Shown: positions 59,766 through 64,000 of the stretch, one piece after another
How positions within the stretch are numbered: the stretch's first letter is position 1
Layout: each line of letters begins with the position of its first letter
Source: Myxocyprinus asiaticus
Taxonomy: Eukaryota > Chordata > Actinopteri > Cypriniformes > Catostomidae
Direction: 5' to 3'
Assembly: GCF_019703515.2 (NCBI RefSeq)
Contig: NC_059349.1
Location: forward strand, 28,455,744 to 28,519,743
DNA length: 64,000 nt
Program-made: the position numbers and the translations under genes
The notes under the pieces: generated by a model
Database searches by the model: none
Seen by the model: only the letters and a program-made list of their open reading frames with translations
Told to the model about the DNA's origin: nothing

Positions 59766-62200
59766 TTCGGATTTAGACCAATTGACTCTGTATCCTGGGA
59801 AATTAGAAAATGAATTAATAATTCTATGGAGGCAAGGCATAGATCTAATGGGGTCGGAGATGAATAATAAAATATAATCTGCATAAAGCAATAGCTTATG
59901 CACCACACCTCCCGCCACCACCACTCATCTTCCCTTATTATCCCAGCTGCTAATGGTTCCAGGGAAAGACAGAACAATAATGGGGAAAGAGGGCAACCCT
60001 GCCGGGTGCCCCTATCCAGAGTAAAATAATCTGAAATTAATCCATTTGTTTGTACCGCCACTACCGGGTGTCTATAAAGTAATTTAATTCATCCAGTAAA
60101 AGTATTCCCGAACCCGTATAGTTCCAAAATCTTAAAAAGATAATCCCATTCTACCATATAAAACGCCCTTTTGGCGTCAAGTGAGATGGCCGCGACCGGA
60201 GACTGATCATTCGCCAATGTTATCAGAAGAGATGTGGCCCCGAATAAAACCCACCTGATCTATGTCATACCTTTACTTAATCATTTTTTTGACAATATTT
60301 TTACGTCTAGCTGGATCAGGGAAATTGGACAGTAACTCTAACACTCACTTGGATCTTTGTCCTTTTTAAAAATCAGACTGATCCGGGCTTGAGTCATGGT
60401 TGGCGGAAGCTTTCCATTCTTTAATAATTCCTTATAAACTTCTAACAAAAGTGGAGCCAGTTCTGTAGCATAAGATCTAAAAAAACTCAGCGGCAAAGCC
60501 ATCTGGCCCCAGATCCTTGCCTGTAGGCAAGGCATTAATTACCTCACCAAGCTCCTCCAAGATTATCTCAGAATCAAGAGAATTGTTTTGCTCAGTTGTC
60601 AGTTTAGGGAGTTCTAATGGTTCCACAAAGTTTCTAATGTCTTCATCAGTAGATGAAGACGTGGAACTATAGAGATCAAGATAGAATGCTTTAAAAGCAT
60701 TATTAATATCAATGGCTGAGGTAAATATTTCATCACCAGCAGATTTCACTGGGGGAATGGTAGAAAAAGCCTCTCTCTGCTTTATATATATAGCCAAAGG
60801 CTTCCCTGCTTTGTCCCCCGACTCAAAATATGACTGTCTATATCTGTATTTCAGTTGGGTCAATTATCTGAGGCCATCAGACGACATTCGGCACTTCAAC
60901 CCTACCTCGGCACTTTTAATATTCCCTTCCAAATCCATGAGTTCTCGTGCTTTGGATTTTTTGGTGAATGAGGGATACTGTATGATCCGACCCCTAAGAA
61001 CCACCTTGAGTGCCTCCAAAGCCACGCCTACAGAGGATACTGAGGACCAGTTGGTCTCCATATAGACATTGATTTCAGCCTTTAGCATTTGTTAGAATTC
61101 AGGATTTTGCAAAAGGGATACATTAATCAAATCAAATCAAATCACTTTTATTGTCACACAACCATATACACAAGTGCAATAGTGTGTGAAATTCTTGGGT
61201 GCAGTCCCGAGCAACATAGTAGTTGTGACAGTGATGAGACATCTACCAATTTACAATAAATATCAGATTAACACAACACAATTTAAAATCTAATATACAC
61301 ATAATTAAACACAACACAATATACAGATAATAACATACAATGTACAGTATACAATACACACAATATAGAATACACATTATACAATAAAAAAGTATATATA
61401 GTATATATAAAATTAAAGCACCAACTATATGACTGTGGCAAAACCTCTAAACTCACCAGGTTGTGATCTGAGACTAAAATGTTTCCAATTGAACAATCAA
61501 CAACAGTTGAAAAGAGGGACTAAAAAATCTATTCTAGAATAAATCTTATGGACTGATAAAAAAAATGTATAGTCCATACCAGATGGGCTCAAATGTCTCC
61601 AGATATATGTAAGACCAAGAATTTTACACATCCTGTGAAGCATCACTTTTGCTCTGGGGGCTTACCCACGTTTGCTTCACTATGATCAAGGACTGAGTCC
61701 ATCAAAAGATTAAAGTCTCCACCCAATATTATATCATGAGGGGTGCCAGTGGCTTGCAACTTCCCTTCAAAATCTATAAAAAAGCCCTGATCATCAGTGT
61801 TAGGTGCGTAAATATTAGCCAAAATCAACCTATGCCCCTGAATTTCTGCTAAAACAATAATGACTCTTCCTAATTTATCTTTAATCTGTTTAAGATATTT
61901 GAATTGTAGATGCTTACTTAACAATGTTATGACTCCCCTGCTCTTACTTGAGTCAGCACTAAAGAAAACATGTCCACCCCATATCTTCCCAAATTTTTCA
62001 GCTTCCTGCGGGAAAGATGTGTTTCTTGAAGAAACACTATATCATATTTCTTACGTTTAAGAAAATAAATAACCTTCCTTCTTTTTATGGGGTGCCCCAA
62101 CCCATTCACATTCCACGTGGAGAGAGACAATCCACTCATATTAACATTTGATATTTTGACATATTAGAAAAATTAGATTGTGTCAAAAATAAAATTATAA
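59766..62200 (-). mobile_element. L1-type LINE, ORF2 endonuclease and reverse transcriptase, opposite strand
   Basis: Read from 62139 downwards: STWNVNGLGHPIKRRKVIYF, VFLQETHLS, ANIYAPNTDDQGFFIDF and ILGGDFNLLMDSVLDHSEAN (APE-type endonuclease), then the linker. RT blocks follow, LPTGKDLGPDGFAAEFF and PPTMTQARISLIFKKDKDPS, to GTRQGCPLSPLLFCLSLEPL. The active site reads YADY instead of YADD. Several shifts and stops break it. A dispersed repeat is inserted at 61126-61432. Confidence 0.88.
61126..61432. repeat. Repeat insertion starting with ATCAA units
   Basis: It begins ATCAAATCAAATCAAATCAC, then TTTTATTGTCACACAACCAT and further AC/AT-rich DNA to about 61432. It interrupts the endonuclease-RT linker of the minus-strand L1. 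The ATCAA-plus-TTTATTGTCAC unit is a common dispersed fish repeat. Confidence 0.7.
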
Positions 62201-62506
62201 TGACCACATTCCGACATTAGTACAACAGTCAAACCCCGAACTTCCCCCAAAACCAAACAAACAGAAAAAAGAAAAATGTGTGCATTAACCCTGCGCACGA
62301 CAGCGCCAACCAGCGTCCATCCCAAACTCAAACAGTCCATGTACGCCTACGAGAGCCCCCGCAACAACTTTGCCATCGGATTGCTCAAATCTGGTGCTTC
62401 TATACAAAAATTGTGAAACAGAATTACACAACAGAATATAATCTTTAAAACAAATTCCAGCCAATAGGAGGCATAAGCATAAAGAATGTGCAGATTCATC
62501 CACATA
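62201..62506. other. DNA between L1 and Tc1-like element
   Basis: This may be the L1 ORF1-ORF2 region or unique DNA. No motif was recognised. Confidence 0.35.
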
Positions 62507-64000
62507 CAGTTGTGCTCAAAGGTTTGCATACCCTGGCAGAAACTGTGAAATTTTGGCCTTGATTTTTATTTAAGGATAATGATCATATGAAGCCATTTAT
62601 TATCACATAGTAGTTTGGCTCCTTTTTAAATCATAATGATAACAGAAATCACCCAAATGGCCCTGATCAAAAGTTTACATACACTTGAATGTTTGGCCTT
62701 GTTACAGACACACAAGGTGTGACACACACAGGTTTAAATGGCAATTAAAGGTTAATTTCCCACACCTGTGGCTTTTAAAATTGCAATTAATGTCTGTGTA
62801 TAAATAGTCAATGAGTTTGTTAGCTCTCACGTGGATGCACTGAGCCGGCTAGATACTGAGCCATGGTGAGCAGAAAAGAACTGTCAAAAGACCTGCGTAA
62901 CAAGGTAATGGAACTTTATAAAGATGGAAAAGGATATAAAAAGACATCCAAATCCTTGAAAATGTCAGTTCGGGGATCTCTTGATACCAAGCCAAGGTCA
63001 GGTAGACCAAGAAAGATTTCAGCCACAACTGCCAGAAGAATTGTTCGGGATACAAAGAAAAACCCACAGGTAACCTCAGGAGAAATACAGGCTGCTCTGG
63101 AAAAAGACGGTGTGGTTGTTTCAAGGAGCACAATACGACGATACTTGAACAAAAATGAGCTGCATGGTCGAATTGCCAGAAAGAAGCCTTTACTGCGCCA
63201 ATGCCACAAAAAAGCCCAGTTACAATATGCCCGACAACATCTTGACACGCCTCTCAGCTTCTGGCACACTGTAATTTGGAGTGACGAGACCAAAATAGAG
63301 ATTTATGGTCACAACCATAAGCGCTATGTTTGGAGAGGGGTCAACAAGGCCTATAGTGAAAAGAATACCATCCCCACTGTGAAGCATGTTGGTGGCTCAC
63401 TGATGTTTTGGGGTGTATGAGCTCTAAAGGCATGGAGAATCTTGTGAAAATTGATGGAAAGATGAATGCAGCATGTTATCAGAAAATACTTGCAGACAAT
63501 TTGCATTCTTTTGCACGAAAGCTGGACATGGGACGCACTTGGACTTTCCAGCAAGACAATGACCCTAAGCCCAAGGCCAAGTTGACCCTCCAGTGGTTAC
63601 AGCAGAAAAAGGTGAAGGTTCTGGAGTGGCCATCACAGTCACCTGACCTTAATATCGTCGAGCCACTCTGGGGAGATCTCAAATGTGCGGTTCATGCAAG
63701 ACGACCAAAGACTTTGTATGACCTGGAGGCATTTTGCCAAGACGAATGGGCAGCTATACCACCCGCAAGAATTTGGGACCTCATAGACAACTATTACAAA
63801 AGACTGCATGCTGTCATTGATGCTAAAGGGGGCAATACACAGTATTAAGAACTAAGGGTATGCAGACTTTTGAACAGGGACATTTAATTTTTTTCTTTGT
63901 TGCCATGTTTTGTTTTATGATTGTGCCATTCTGTTATAACCTACAGTTGAATATGAATCCCATAAGAAATAAAAGAAATGTATTTTGCCTGCTCACTCAT
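62507..64000 (+). mobile_element. Tc1-like transposon, nearly complete, right end outside the window
   Basis: The left terminal repeat CAGTTGTGCTCAAAGGTTTG follows a TA at 62505-62506. Transposase lies at 62863-63848. Near 63855 the inverted-repeat-like GGGTATGCAGACTTTTGAAC occurs, and AT-rich 3' DNA continues to the window edge, where the outer right repeat would be expected soon after. Confidence 0.92.
62863..63848 (+). pseudogene. Tc1-like DD34E transposase with one frameshift and a shortened DNA-binding domain
   Basis: It starts MVSRKELSKDLRNKVMELYK. The helix-turn-helix KSLKMSV jumps directly to RGSLDTKPRSGRPRKISATT, shorter than usual, so part of the paired-like domain is deleted. The catalytic D contexts are VIWSDETKIEIYG and TFQQDNDPKPKAKLT; the glutamate is in SPDLNIVEPLWGDLK. 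A one-base loss near 63413 moves the frame between MFWGV and CMSSKGMENL. The usual PKH in the second block reads PKP. Confidence 0.93.

Noticed and set aside
57233..62200. A single L1 with twin-priming 5' inversion
   Set aside because: The plus part has its own 5' UTR and ORF1, and RT sequence is duplicated between strands, so at least two copies are needed.

Overview
The window is vertebrate nuclear DNA from a teleost fish, most probably a cypriniform. Three protein-coding genes with ordinary GT-AG introns are recognisable, embedded in a very dense set of fish transposons (hAT, Tc1/mariner, PIF-Harbinger-like, L1, L2/CR1, DIRS and foldback MITEs). No bacterial, phage or organelle signal is present. 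All gene names rest on recognition of protein sequence, since no search could be run.

Layout. (1) 512-2101, minus strand: the first three coding exons of u2surp (U2 snRNP-associated SURP protein); the rest lies left of the window. (2) 2102-6734: u2surp promoter, a foldback MITE, a tRNA-like SINE remnant and a possible non-coding divergent transcript near a palindromic CRE. (3) 6735-8401, plus strand: ttpa, alpha-tocopherol transfer protein, five coding exons. The exon 1 splice donor is damaged: CT stands where GT is expected. (4) 12698-47527, plus strand: asph, the aspartate beta-hydroxylase/junctin/junctate gene. Exon 1 to the EF-hand exon are shared. Three alternative stop-containing ends follow: at 28210; at 32635, giving a junctin-type lysine-rich tail; and at 47527, after a long Glu/Val/Ala-rich repeat exon. 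Every internal exon is phase 1-1, so the parts can be combined freely. No hydroxylase catalytic exon is seen. (5) 47528-64000: 3' UTR, then mostly transposons: an inverted ACTAGT repeat array, a truncated Tc1, a degenerate DIRS, two L1 copies in opposite orientation and a nearly complete Tc1-like element cut by the window end.

The asph introns hold a four-level transposon nest (16021-22696), a tandem-repeat-bearing hAT-like element (28961-30512) and a complete DIRS retrotransposon joined to its flanks by GTT (39761-45102). A hAT element (35051-37867) landed exactly on an exon/intron border, and its first base now supplies the T of the GT splice donor. The most informative observations are this transposon-built donor, the ttpa donor defect, a GC-AG intron after the asph EF-hand exon, and the recently expanded 30-bp coding minisatellite in asph. 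I found no convincing sign of an entirely new gene system.
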